A DNA stretch of 64,000 nucleotides from Anagrus nilaparvatae. Lineage: Eukaryota; Arthropoda; Insecta; Hymenoptera; Mymaridae. Each line of letters opens with the position of its first letter. Position 1 is the first letter of the stretch. Location of the stretch: the NCBI GenBank assembly GCA_022575985.1, contig JAKSXM010000007.1, positions 72,787,001 to 72,851,000 of the forward strand. Direction: 5' to 3'. The notes beneath the pieces were generated by a model that was not told where the DNA came from, ran no database searches, and saw only the letters and a program-made list of their open reading frames with translations. Below are positions 1-11,500 of the stretch, piece by piece. The position numbers and the translations under genes are program-made.

Positions 1-117
1 AATACATTATATTATTAACAATTAGTCTCATCGTCACTTAAAAAAATTATTAGATTTTCGTGAAGCTAAGCAAATGTGAAGAAAAATAAAATAAAATGTT
101 GATAAATTTAGTTAAAT

Positions 118-685
118 CTATTTAGGTTGATGACTGTTAAGAGAATCAAGCATTTTACTCGATACATTTTTCGTAAGAGCCTCAACTTCCAACGGATTCA
201 TGTTTTTATTTTTCTTGATAATCATGCGTCTTGTTAATTTTTCTAATCTCTCGGCAACTGTCGTTGGGGAAGCATTGAAGCCTCTCAGACTTGGCGAAGC
301 AACGGGTGATATAGCTTTTTCTAATTCTTGAAGCATTTTTTTGGCTTCTGAGTTATTTGTAATTATGCCCTTTAATTTATCTTGCATTATTGTCCATAAC
401 TCTTTGGCTACTTCCTTTGGGTTCATGTTAACTATTACGTTTACATTTTTATTAGTTATTAAGTTATCCTAAAAATATTTTATTTTTCTTTAATCTACTT
501 AGAAATTTATTAATTTAATATTAACATTAACTTACAGCCATTTCTTCAGCACCAAGGCTCTGAAATTTTAGCCAAAATTACTTTCGGTCTTATGTTAATT
601 AAGTTTTTTAGCTAGTCAAATTGAAACTTACGTGCATGTTTGTTATAATGATGAGAAAAAATACGATAAACTTATTGTAGCCCAT
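118..685 (-). CDS. Small secreted protein of unknown family (three exons, 142 aa)
   Basis: I do not recognise the family. Exons in coding order are 685-632, 559-536 and 468-118 (54, 24 and 351 nt, all in phase 0). Each junction has GTAAGT-type donors and CAG or TAG acceptors. Exon 1 starts at the ATG at 685 and encodes a typical signal peptide: MGYNK, a hydrophobic FIVFFLIII core, then TNMH. Exon 2 adds SLGAEEMA, so cleavage probably falls near this junction. The mature part is about 116 aa, basic and helical-looking, with no cysteine. It has two MNP-(K/L)-EV segments, at the exon 3 internal methionine (nt 426) and near the C-terminus. Product and splicing are inferred from sequence alone. 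A shorter 102-aa protein from nt 426 is possible, but it would leave the in-frame signal-peptide exons unexplained. In a parasitoid a venom or salivary role would be plausible, but nothing here shows it. Confidence 0.6.
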
Positions 686-1556
686 TTTTTTTCCTGAAAA
701 TATATATATTTGTATATTGTAATTTTAAAAAAAGGCATTTAAAACTTGTAACTTTTTGCATACCTAATTTTTTATAAAAGTATGACTTGTTGAAATAGAA
801 TTCAAATCCAAACTGAATTCTTTTTGATAAATTTTAAAACTCCTGTATGAATATTTATTTCAATTTTATTCTTATCCGAAAGTAATAAAAATCTTTTATG
901 ACCTAATTTTTTATTATTTTTTGATCATAATGCAATATTATTATGACGAAATTTATATTGAATTAAAATTTTAATCAAAATATTTTATGGAAAAGTCCTG
1001 GAAAAATCATTCTAAAATAATATATAGGTATCCTTATATAAATATATGTCGCAGGCTTTTTCTTGAACTCCGTCACTTTATAAAAATACTATAAATAGGC
1101 TTTTTATATAAAGTTGAGATGCCGTATATTAGGCTCTCTACGTTTTGGAAAAAGAGCGGAAAAAGAGTATTTAAAGAAAAACAATTTGGTTGAATCATTA
1201 ATGAATTTAGAAATTAAAGATATTTTATTTTTAAAATTGAAATGATTGAACTCTATACTGCCGGTGCCTCAATAACCAGCCAATGATATAAGTCTTATAT
1301 TATAATTCAAATTTTTGAATTGAAAAAAAAACGCTCCGATTTAAAAGTGCTTTTTACTAGAGTGTTTGGCAGATTATACCGCAGTCCACATAAGTAAAAA
1401 AGTGCTAAATTATGTTATCATGTTTTATAATATATGCATGTTAAAAAATAGCTATTCTAGATCATATTATATAATTTTGTCACGCGTAAAAATTAAATAA
1501 TATATTGGTACTGTCTATTTACTTTCGTGACATCTTATCGATAGTAATATTTTTCA
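686..1556. other. Intergenic, divergent promoters of the secreted-protein gene and GLYCTK
   Basis: AT-rich spacer between two divergently transcribed genes. I see no ORF, RNA gene or clear repeat. Both promoters must lie here. Confidence 0.5.
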
Positions 1557-3502
1557 ATGTTTTTGCATTATTATTGCGCTAGAATTAATTTAAAAATTTT
1601 AAGGTTATTGAGGCGAAAAACTTTTGCAAATAAAATTATAATAAGTAGTAGTTTTCACACTTCAGAATTAATAGATTTCAAATTTTCAACAGTTATGAAC
1701 ATTGACCACGAATTAACAAAAGCAATCAGACCAATTATTTTAGATATTTTCAAAGCATCAATTTCATCGGTCCTTCCTAGTAATTTGATAACTAAACAAG
1801 TCCAATTATCTGAAGAAAATAATTTCATTATTGTACAAGGCAAATCGTATCCATTAACAGAGAATGTATACATTGTTGGCTTTGGCAAAGCTATCGCCGG
1901 AATGGCATATACCTTGGATCAAATTTTAGGGCCAAAATTAAAATTTGGTATTTTGTCAGTTCCAAAGCAATCTTTTTCTAATTTAAAACCCAATCAACAT
2001 TTTCAAAAATTTGACCATGAATTTGAAAATGAAGTATTTAACTATGATCTTCTCAAAAGATCTGAAAAAATAAAATGCTATGAAGGAGCAGAAAACAATT
2101 TACCTGATCAAAATTCACTTGAAGCAACAGAAAAAATTATTGAATTAGTCAAAAATTTAAAAGAAAAAGATACTTTAATAGTTTTAATATCAGGAGGAGG
2201 TTCAGCACTGTTCGTTAAGCCCCTTGAGCCTTTAACTTTAGAAAATAAAAGAGATATCTGCCAAAAACTACAAAACTCTGGTGCTAATATTAAAGAACTA
2301 AACCACGTTAGAAAATATCTATCTGTTGTAAAAGGTGGTGGTTTAGCAAAATTGGCTTTTCCTGCAAAAATTATTGCTCTTATTTTATCTGATGTTATTG
2401 AAGATGATTTAGAAACAATTGCTAGTGGTCCAACTTGTGCTATTAAGCCTTTAGTAGACAATGCTATATTTCAGGAAGAAGTGAAGGAAATTATAAACAG
2501 GTATATCAATTGCTAATTATGTCTAATAATTTTCACTTTTACTGAATTAAATACAAACTTTTTAATAGGTACAAAATTTATGAATCCCTAAATGATGTTT
2601 CAAAAACAGCTTTAACTTCAATTTTGGAAAATAAAAATAATTTTAAGGCAAATGAAAAATTTAAGCATGTGGAAAATATAATAATTGGAAGTAATTCTAC
2701 TGCATTGCAAACTGCAAAACAATCAGCAAAATCTTTTGATCTAGAAGGAATTATTTTAACAAATAAAGCAAAAGGAAATGTAAGAGAATTAAGTTTTGCA
2801 TATTCCAGATTACTTAGATTAATGTGCCTTAATATGCTAGAAGCAAATTTAGAAAATGATTTGCTTAATGATGATATAATGAAAGAATTTAAAGTCCTCG
2901 ATATTGATCAAGAGATAATTTTCCAAATTTTTGAGCAATTAAAGATAGTAAAGAAAGATCAAGGTATTTTATTACTAAGTGGTGGAGAACCAACAGTCCA
3001 GGTAACCGGGCGAGGCAAAGGAGGAAGAAATCAAGAGCTGGCTCTTACTTTTTCTCTTGACTGGTTATCAGAAATTTCAAAAGATCCAAGGCTAGGAAAT
3101 TACTATGTTTTGTTTTTTAGTGCTGGCACAGATGGTCAAGATGGTCCCACCGAAGCTGCTGGTGCATTTAGTAACCCTGCAATAAGACCATTAATGCAAA
3201 AACTTCATGATGAGTATTTACAAAAATTGAAAATTTGCTACAATCCTAACGAAAAAGATAAATTAAAGTGTAAAATGCAACAAATTATCGACATGTTACC
3301 AGAAAATGTTTTAAAAAGAAATGATAGCTATAATTTTTACAAAAGATTTGAAAATGGTGAAAATCAAGTGATAACTGGACTTACTGGAACTAATGTAATG
3401 GACTTACATTTCATTTTCTTAAAAAGAAGAAACAAATGTTACTGTATCAGTGAAAAAATAGAAAATTTTAATATTGATCAAGATTATTTAAAATTTTTAT
3501 AA
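1557..3502 (+). CDS. GLYCTK: Glycerate kinase (two exons, about 625 aa)
   Basis: Phosphorylates D-glycerate in serine and fructose catabolism (family knowledge). Exon 1 is 1557-2500 and exon 2 is 2569-3502, with a 68-bp intron; the codon AG|G spans the junction. Recognisable blocks are [10 protein letters not shown] (exon 1), the glycine-rich [10 protein letters not shown], the [16 protein letters not shown] loop, and in exon 2 [23 protein letters not shown] followed by [17 protein letters not shown], the MOFRL-type signature. The first ATG gives a basic, hydroxylated N-terminus ([15 protein letters not shown]...), consistent with a mitochondrial presequence. The next in-frame ATG (about 1696, [11 protein letters not shown]) begins the conserved region and could give a cytosolic form. 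The length is somewhat above the human protein, about 523 aa. The gene converges on SGSM3, which ends at 4100 on the other strand. Confidence 0.93.
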
Positions 3503-4099
3503 TATATTTATATTTTTTTTAACATATTTACAAAATTTACAATTAATTAATTTAAAAAATATTAAGTTATATGTACATTTAGATATTTTTGAATTTTATA
3601 TAAAAATTTACATATAGTCATTATGTTTTGTATAAAACAAATATATTGGTATTAGATTTAGTAGTCTTAAAAATAGGATGAATATCGTTAATGAATTTTT
3701 TCAGTACATTTTCTTTGGCAAAAAATTTAATATAAAATATATTCATTAATTTAATTTGTTTTTTTTTTTACGAAATTTATAAACTCAGTTTTTTTTAATT
3801 TTAAATAAAAGAATATTTTATTGAATAAATATATATAGGACGGATGAAATTTGCTAACTGTTATTACAACATAATATAAATTTTTCTAATAAAAAATCAA
3901 TATTAATAATTCAGTAGTATTAAACTTTTTATGAAACTAAGATATTTGATCATTTCTAATTTTTAAATTCAATTAACATATGTTACAAAGTTTAAAAAAA
4001 AATTAAACTATGCTTAAGTTAGAGATCAAAAGAAATGTTCAGATAGTAAGTACTTATAGACATGCTTTTAAAATATTAGAATATACTTTTGATATAATA
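3503..4099. other. Convergent intergenic region (3' UTRs of GLYCTK and SGSM3)
   Basis: About 600 bp of AT-rich sequence between two gene 3' ends. No coding signal or repeat structure noticed; it presumably holds both polyadenylation sites. Confidence 0.5.
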
Positions 4100-7000
4100 T
4101 TATAAATCCCAACTGAATAAGTGATGTTTTACAAGCATATCCCTTACACCTTCTTTTAAGGGTTGCGATTGCTCCTTTTTTGCTGGAAGTTCCCAATCAG
4201 GATTTAGGTTAAATGCAAATTGGCTGAGTATTCTAATCTCACATTTTATTTGCACCCAACCTGGACTATTTACAAAGCTCCATGGATAATACCTAAATAA
4301 TAAAATAATATAAAAATATTAATATCAGAACAAAAATATTAATAAATTTACCATTTTTGGACAATTGGAACACACGAACACAAGACCTCAAGCCATAAAT
4401 GTAAAACTTGCTCATTAAGCCCTAAGCAAATCAAAGATCTTAATTTCACATCCATTTGAGCATGTGCATTGTCATGTGTTAAATTTACAGATTGAACGCA
4501 GCGATAAAGGAGCTAGATTTGCAAAGAGAAAAAATTTAGCATCATATATAAATTTAATAAAAACCATTTTAATAAAAATAACCTCTTCTGGAGTCAGAAC
4601 TTTTCCATCTTCATCCAAACGATATGTTTTACAAAGTACAATTCTACTGTAAACTGAATTAAAGTCCTTTTCAACTTCTCGAGTGCATGCTTCTTCAATA
4701 AATAACCAAGGATGACAAGGTCCTCCTAAAAATGTTGGTTTTTTCATGCCATGTTCTAACACTGCTTTAATTGCAGGACATAATGTACCACGCACTAAGT
4801 CTGTTACAGTTTCGCTTACGCCATCGTCTCCAGCGCAAGTATATTGTTTACTTCTTTCATCGAGTAATTCAACAAATTTGGCAGGAAACCAGCCTTAAAA
4901 ATTATTGTCTAATAAAATATAATCTTAAAGAAAAGGCATATTTAGAAAATACCTCTTAGACCATTTAGCTCTCCAATCCAGCAATCTTCATCTTTTTGAC
5001 TTATTATGGTAATAATATCATTTTTTCTAAAACCTAACTCATCATCTCCATGTCTTTCAAAATCTAAGCAAAAGAATTTTAAATTACGATTCATAAGATT
5101 AAATTAATATTTGAATAAAATTTACCTAAAATAGCTTTAGCTCTTCTTCTTCTATTGCGAGAAACATTAACATAATTATCATGATCTTTTGTATGACTTT
5201 CTGTTGTATAATCAGCAGTTAATGAAATATTAGTCAATTTTGGATCTAAATTTATAAAATGCCGAGCTACTTGAAGAACAGCTTCTCTTAGATCAACTAA
5301 AATTTCTTTAAAAATAAAAATATCTTATAATATATTAATTAACAATATTTTTTTTTTATTCTCTTACTAACCAGTTTGACGAATGTTTTTACTCTTACAG
5401 TCATCATCATTTTCATCGTTGCCAAAAAGAATTGTTTGCAACATTGATTTGCTTCGTTTGAGTTGTCTTCTAAATTATTTAGATTAATAAGATTATTAAT
5501 ATTTATATTGTTGCGATCGCTCTTAATTTACTTTTTATTTATGAATAAAATTATTTATCAATGACCAATACTGGGCAGCTATTATTCATAAATAATTAAT
5601 AAGATTATAATTTAATACATTTAAAAAGAGGCTAAGTGATTTTAAAAAACTATTTCTTTTTTAGATTGAGTGCTTAAAAAAATATCTGCCACAAGAAGAA
5701 TTGTTTAAATATTTTTTAAACAAATAGTTGATTACCTATTGAGCTGCTGCTTAGGTAAATTTAAAAGGGCATCTGGATTCCCAACTAAGCCACCTTGATC
5801 TGCCATTAAATATGCAAGATGCCTTCTTCTATGAGTTTCAATCATAGGATTAGTTATAGGAGCACTCACTTCAAATGAAACTTTTAAGAGTTCATCAATA
5901 TCACTAATATCGCCTGGAATATCCGATAATGCATTAAAAATTTGAGCTGAATTTTCTAACGACTTAAGTTCATTTTCTGAAATTTATTTTAAATTATTAG
6001 TAAAATATGTAAAGAAAACTTCATTTTTTTTACCTTTTAATTTCAACATGCCAAGAGTTATTTGAAATAAAACGATAGATCCATCAAAAAGAAAAAGATC
6101 CCATATTCTTAATAAACTTTTCATATGAACAACAGAAGCAAAAAGCGTTAAAAACCAATTTAAAGTAATTAAACTAAGTTCTATATCATGTTGAATTAAT
6201 ATTTTATCAATATCTGGAAGATAATTTGAAACTAATGTTCTTGAAACTCTTTGATCAGCTTGAATGCCTAAAAAGTTCATTTTATTAATACTTTGCTTTT
6301 TGGATTTTTGTTAATGTATTTACCAATTAATGTTGAAGAGTAATAAGAAGCTGATAACAAATCTTCAACTATAGTAGACATTAACCAAAAAGCTTCTTCT
6401 TCTTCAAGTAAAAGTAAAAGCGATGCTGCTATTATACCAGTTCCTTGACAATAACTGGAATTCAATCAACTAAGTTTCATGTTATTGGGAAAGATTTAGC
6501 TAATTTAAATTATAGTTACCCTATATCAGGATAAAGCCAAGCTATTCCCCGCATAACTCTTCTTAATCTAGGTATGCCAGTACTATGCAAATTATTGAAA
6601 CAAGCATTTGCTGGCATTATCCTTAATAAGTCTTTTTCTATTTGTTTATTTGTCATTAATGTATCGTTACTAGATGCTTTCACAATATCTTTATAAGATA
6701 TTTCAGAAGAAATTTTTTTTTTCAAAGCTCCAGATATTCTCATCCAAATTTGTGGACGTAATGAATGTGGGATTCCTTGACTTACCATTTCTTTGAGTTT
6801 ATCTGTATGTGGCAAATGACTATCAACATGCTGCCATGAAAGTTCAGATACTTCTTTACTGTGACTAAATTCTAATAATGCTACCCATTGAAGCCTGAAA
6901 AAAATTTATGCATAAATTATTAAATCTTGTAATTAATTAATTAGAAAAATTACCTTTGCTGTGAGTCTTCTTCAAATGGTATATTTAAAATTTGTTGACT

Positions 7001-7461
7001 ATTTAGTTCCACACCATTTTCTTGATCTATTCTAAAACCAAATTCATCAAATTTAAATTCATCTTGAGATTCATTTTTCTGATTTAGTTTAGCTAAAATA
7101 TCTTGTGGCCACATAGATGGTGTTAAGGCAGAAAAAGGACCACCAGGAATAGGTGATAAAACTTCATTATTTAATCCTCCATCTAATTCATACTCATCAT
7201 CCGAAACAGCTGTTTCTATTTTTCTCTGCAAAATTTAATTTAAACGCAAGTTAATTAAGTTTAAGACAATTAGGTGTTACAAAAAAAAATTAAACCATGA
7301 TTCAAAATTTTAAATGTTTTCTTTACACATAAGTGAAAATTATTATTGCAGAAAATTTGAAATTATAAATTACTATGGATTTTGTAACTTACATCATGAT
7401 CATCTTTCCCAACATATCCTTCGTGATCACGAACCTTAAAGAGCGTTTTTGCTATATCCAT
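4100..7461 (-). CDS. SGSM3: Small G protein signalling modulator 3 (TBC-SH3-RUN protein; 12 exons, 791 aa)
   Basis: Rab GTPase-activating protein of the RUTBC3 type. Exons: 7461-7393, 7225-6954, 6894-6520, 6454-6324, 6267-6034, 5976-5736, 5469-5372, 5305-5126, 5063-4953, 4893-4583, 4512-4352, 4292-4100; the sum is 2376 nt. A TBC domain starts near residue 154 ([11 protein letters not shown]). It has the arginine finger in IEKDLLR (about R205) and the glutamine finger in YCQG (about Q242), so it should be catalytically competent. An SH3 domain lies at about residues 530-587 ([18 protein letters not shown], then [20 protein letters not shown]). A RUN domain follows at about 610-755. The C-terminus ([19 protein letters not shown], then [16 protein letters not shown]) matches the SGSM3 tail. 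The start at 7461 is the first ATG of a 23-codon exon. Human SGSM3 is of similar length, about 750 aa. The call is firm; the exact first exon is slightly less sure. Confidence 0.95.
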
Positions 7462-10400
7462 TTTTATAATTTGTTTGAATAAAAAAAGATTTAAATTTAA
7501 ATTATTTGAAATTCATTAACTACGGTGAAAACTTATTTACATGATCTTCAAAGTTGCTAAATAACATGAACACATTTTTTATTGTTTCATTTTTACTTAT
7601 TTTATTTTCCAATAAATGAAAATGAAAGGCTTAGCCCATTCCCATATTCTTAAAGATTATTAATGAATCAACATTAATGGTCCTCTGATTCGGTATTGAT
7701 AAGGTTATATTTAAAACTGATAAATTTTAGGTTCTGGATGTTGATAGTGTTGATGTTGATGCCCATTTCTTTTCTGCTCTGCTCTGCCCCTCCCTGGCCC
7801 CTCCGTTGCGTGCGACGCCTCACACCACACACATTCACATAACTATATATATATATGAAGCATTTTACCTATATCTACCGCGTACCTATTCAAAAAGATA
7901 TAAATTTTCAAAAATTAAGACATGAGATTTAATAATCTCATTAAATGCCTTAATCTTAATTAAATTTGTTTTTATTATTTTTTTTTTATTAAAGGGTAAA
8001 GCAAAACAAGAAATTGAAAATATAAGTAGGTATATTTAATTTACAATTTTTGCGAAAATCGATAAAAAGTTGGAATCAAATTGGGCAAAAATCTCTGAAA
8101 TCGACTTTTTCCTCGACTTTTTTCCATGGTGCAACTTTGGCTTCTTATTATATCTCGGTGATTTTCTTTTAATTAAAATAAAATTTAATTTTTTTTCAAT
8201 AAAACTTATAAAAATAAAAATTTTATGGTTTTTGGGAAAAATTGTAGGCTAAATTTAATTTTCTAAAAACACGTACATGTATTTTTTGTTTACAGTGTTT
8301 GGGCAAAAATATCAATTTTTCGGATTTTTTCTCAAATTAGTATAGTTAAAATTCAAATATTTTTTCATATAATATATAAAATTATGAAACCTACAGAAGA
8401 TCTATGATATTTAAATTTAACCATCAGACTTAAATTTCCCTGGGTAATAAATGGTTAATTTTCACAAAATTGCTAAATATAAACCGATTTTTTATTTGTA
8501 AATAAACAAATTGCACAAAAAATTAGTTTCTTATGCTAAAACAGCTAAGCGAAAAGTGACCCAAAAATGGGCTAATCCAATGACCAAAATTGATTTAATT
8601 AACGTGACAAATGCTTGAAGTACCTATAATTAATAAAAATGCAAATAATACGCGAAATTATTGTTATATTATTAATGAATTGAATAATTTCAAAAATGTT
8701 TACTGTTCAACGTTTTTGACATAGTCGTAGTTTGTTAATCATAAATGGAACGGCCAATATATTAAAAACGTATACATATAATATACCGATAAAACGTATA
8801 TTGTATATGCCTTAATATATACTTTTTTCGATGAGATTGAGTTGGGTTGCGCGCCGCGTCGTTTCCTGCAGTATACGCACAATACAACCATAAATACAAC
8901 CGGCCTTTACGCGGGTGTGGTATAAAGAAATAATTTTCGTCTAACATTTTTGTAGTGAATATTTTGTTTGCATTTATTTATTTATGTATAAGTGTTTATT
9001 ATTTTTAGTTTTTGCAATTTAATTTAAACTAAAGTAACATGCAACAATAGAATTAAAATAGTAAAACAAGTTAATACTTGCGCGCGCTTTTTTCTTTTGT
9101 ATAAAATACCGTATTCAAGAAGAAATTAAAAAAGTGAGAGGAAGAAACCTAAAGAAATATATACCTATATAGTTGCATGTATATATTTTTTTATTATTAA
9201 AGCGTGGTTAATATACCGCGTGCCTCGGGGATTTTATAAACTCGACGTCGTCGTCTTCGTCGGGAAAATAATATGCTCCAGACACAGCGACATTACGAAG
9301 AAATAAAAAATATTGTTAAAAAGTTGAAACTAAAAAATAAAAGCGTGGCATTACTGACATCATCGTCATCATCATTAGAAAAAGAGACAGATAACTGTGT
9401 CGTTAAAAATTTTTGCTGAAACAAAAAATAAGAGAAAAATCCAAAAAAGTGTTTTTAAGAAAAATAGCAAATATTATAAGTAAATGTGTATATGCTTGTA
9501 TATATATATATAAATAATATATGGAGTGAATAAATACGGATGAATATTTATATATTTTTTAAATATTTATAATAAGATATCACCGACATCGTGTCCTGGA
9601 ACAAAAAAAAAACAAACGCGTGTGCAAGGTGTACAAAAGGTTAGAATAATGTAAAATATGTTTCTTGCTTATTTAATCAACAATTATTTTATATCATTCA
9701 AATTTTGGCATAAAAAAATAAAATATTTATTATAAAATAAAATAAAAAAACTTAAGAGTATGTGCATGCATAGTGACACTACGCCATTGTACGCCATTGT
9801 CATTTATATGTGTATGTAAATATATGTGGGATATTTTTTTAACACAAAAGTAAAGAAAATAAAACAAAGATAACATGGAATTGGAGATTTCTCAAATTAA
9901 TTGTTTATACTATTACTACGATATGCCTAATTTTTAGCGAATTATTGTACACGGCAAATTCTTGTGAATGTGTTAGTCAATATATATACATGTGCATGCT
10001 AATATTTTTCTTTTTTGTGTGCAACCCGGCGACCGGGATAAGGCGGCAGTTTTTTTCGGCTATGTGAGTGCGAGTGCGCGCGAATTTGTTAGTTTCGCTC
10101 TTTCTTGCAAATAATTTCACATCTTTTTGATAATTATATGTATGTGTATAGTATATTTTATTTTTTTTATTATCACAGTATACATATATAGCAAACATTC
10201 AATCGAGAGAGATAGTATATCCGACGTCGGTAAAGCACACATTGATTTGGACGCCGCGCGCTCATATAATTCACTTTTAATAATACATGCGTGGATGAAT
10301 TTGCGATTATTGCGTACTCTTGTTTTTTAATCTAATACATATATATATATTATTTTTTAAATTGATAACAATTTAAATTTTATGGAAGTGAAGTGTATGT

Positions 10401-11354
10401 GCTTATTAACGATTGAAAAAAATGTGAACGAATGAATACACCTATATCCGATGAAAAATTTTTATTAAACGTTTTTTTTCTATGCAACTTGTCTTATGCA
10501 ACAGCTTGAGGTAGAAATGTAACAGACGTCGTAAGAACCAGAAATAATTTTATTCTGGATGAAATAAGAAAAGGTTTTTATTATTTTATTTGCAAAAAGT
10601 ACAAAATTTTTTTCTATTTCAATATCATTATTAAATAAAACAATTCATAAATACAATTAGAAGCCGGTTATTGTATAAGGTACCTATATAGTGTTACATT
10701 GTACCGGATAAAAATATTATATCGGGGACGAAGAAGCCGGCTAGTGTTATAGCAATATTACTCATTAGTTAATGCAAGAAGACGCGGTGAATATGGTCAC
10801 GTGCGTTGAGTCGGCTTTATTTTTTTTTACTCCCTTTTATTATGTAAATTTGATTTTTGATTTTTATTTACCTGTTATAATTAAACACTTTAAAATTTAA
10901 GTCTACCGTTTTTATTGGAATTTTTACATGGGTGTAATTTTGATAAGATTAAAAGATGATAAAAAAATTAATTTTATTAATTTTTAAATTCTTTTGTTTA
11001 CAGGTTGTTGGAATTTTTAAACAATTAGTATGAAAATAATTTTATAAAATGATCTTTTACTTGTAAAAAAGATCCAGGGATAAAAGCAAACACTGTGATT
11101 AAACAGGAAGGTTCGTTTAATAACTTTTAATAATTTGTTTAATTTTTTAAAATATTAATATTTTTCATAATCTTTCTTACAGAATTTAATAATTAAATCA
11201 AAATTTTATCAACAATATTTCCTCATGTGCACAGATCACATATTTGTTCTCATAATAAACAAAGCCATAATTAGAAAAGAAACAATATTAAGTTATAAAT
11301 CTTGGACAATTAAATAAGAGTTGAATATTGAACAGCTTTATGAGGTATGGATGA
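7462..11354. promoter_or_regulatory. Divergent SGSM3/KANSL1 upstream region with probable KANSL1 leader exons
   Basis: About 3.9 kb without a supported ORF. A GC-rich, pyrimidine-rich patch at about 7770-7830 stands out near the SGSM3 start and may be its promoter. Further right, CpG-containing islands in AT-rich DNA occur at about 8830-8920, 9210-9300 and 10020-10270. The last two look like transcription start or leader sequence for KANSL1. A candidate leader splice acceptor precedes 11182. The number and position of noncoding leader exons cannot be fixed without transcripts. Confidence 0.4.
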
Positions 11355-11500
11355 ATGGGAGTGAGCTCGAGGTGGCTAGTAGGACGCTACGGCGGAGGCG
11401 TCGGGCTCAGCCGTTGGCTGGATGTCGAGCCGTCAGCGCTGGCGACGTCAGTGGCAGTGATGGCACCTGCTCTGACGGAAGGTGGACCTCAGAAACCTGA
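11340..11500 (+). promoter_or_regulatory. Upstream ATG/uORF cluster at the KANSL1 start
   Basis: Four ATGs occur within 16 bp. The one at 11340 opens a 4-codon uORF ending at 11354. The one at 11347 opens a 5-codon uORF ending at 11364. The one at 11351 opens a 49-codon ORF in another frame ending at 11500. The KANSL1 frame starts at 11355. The longest uORF overlaps both candidate KANSL1 starts (11355 and 11460). This is seen directly; a role in translational control is inferred. Confidence 0.6.

Noticed and set aside
2108..2461. 117-codon minus-strand ORF
   Set aside because: Shadow of GLYCTK exon 1.
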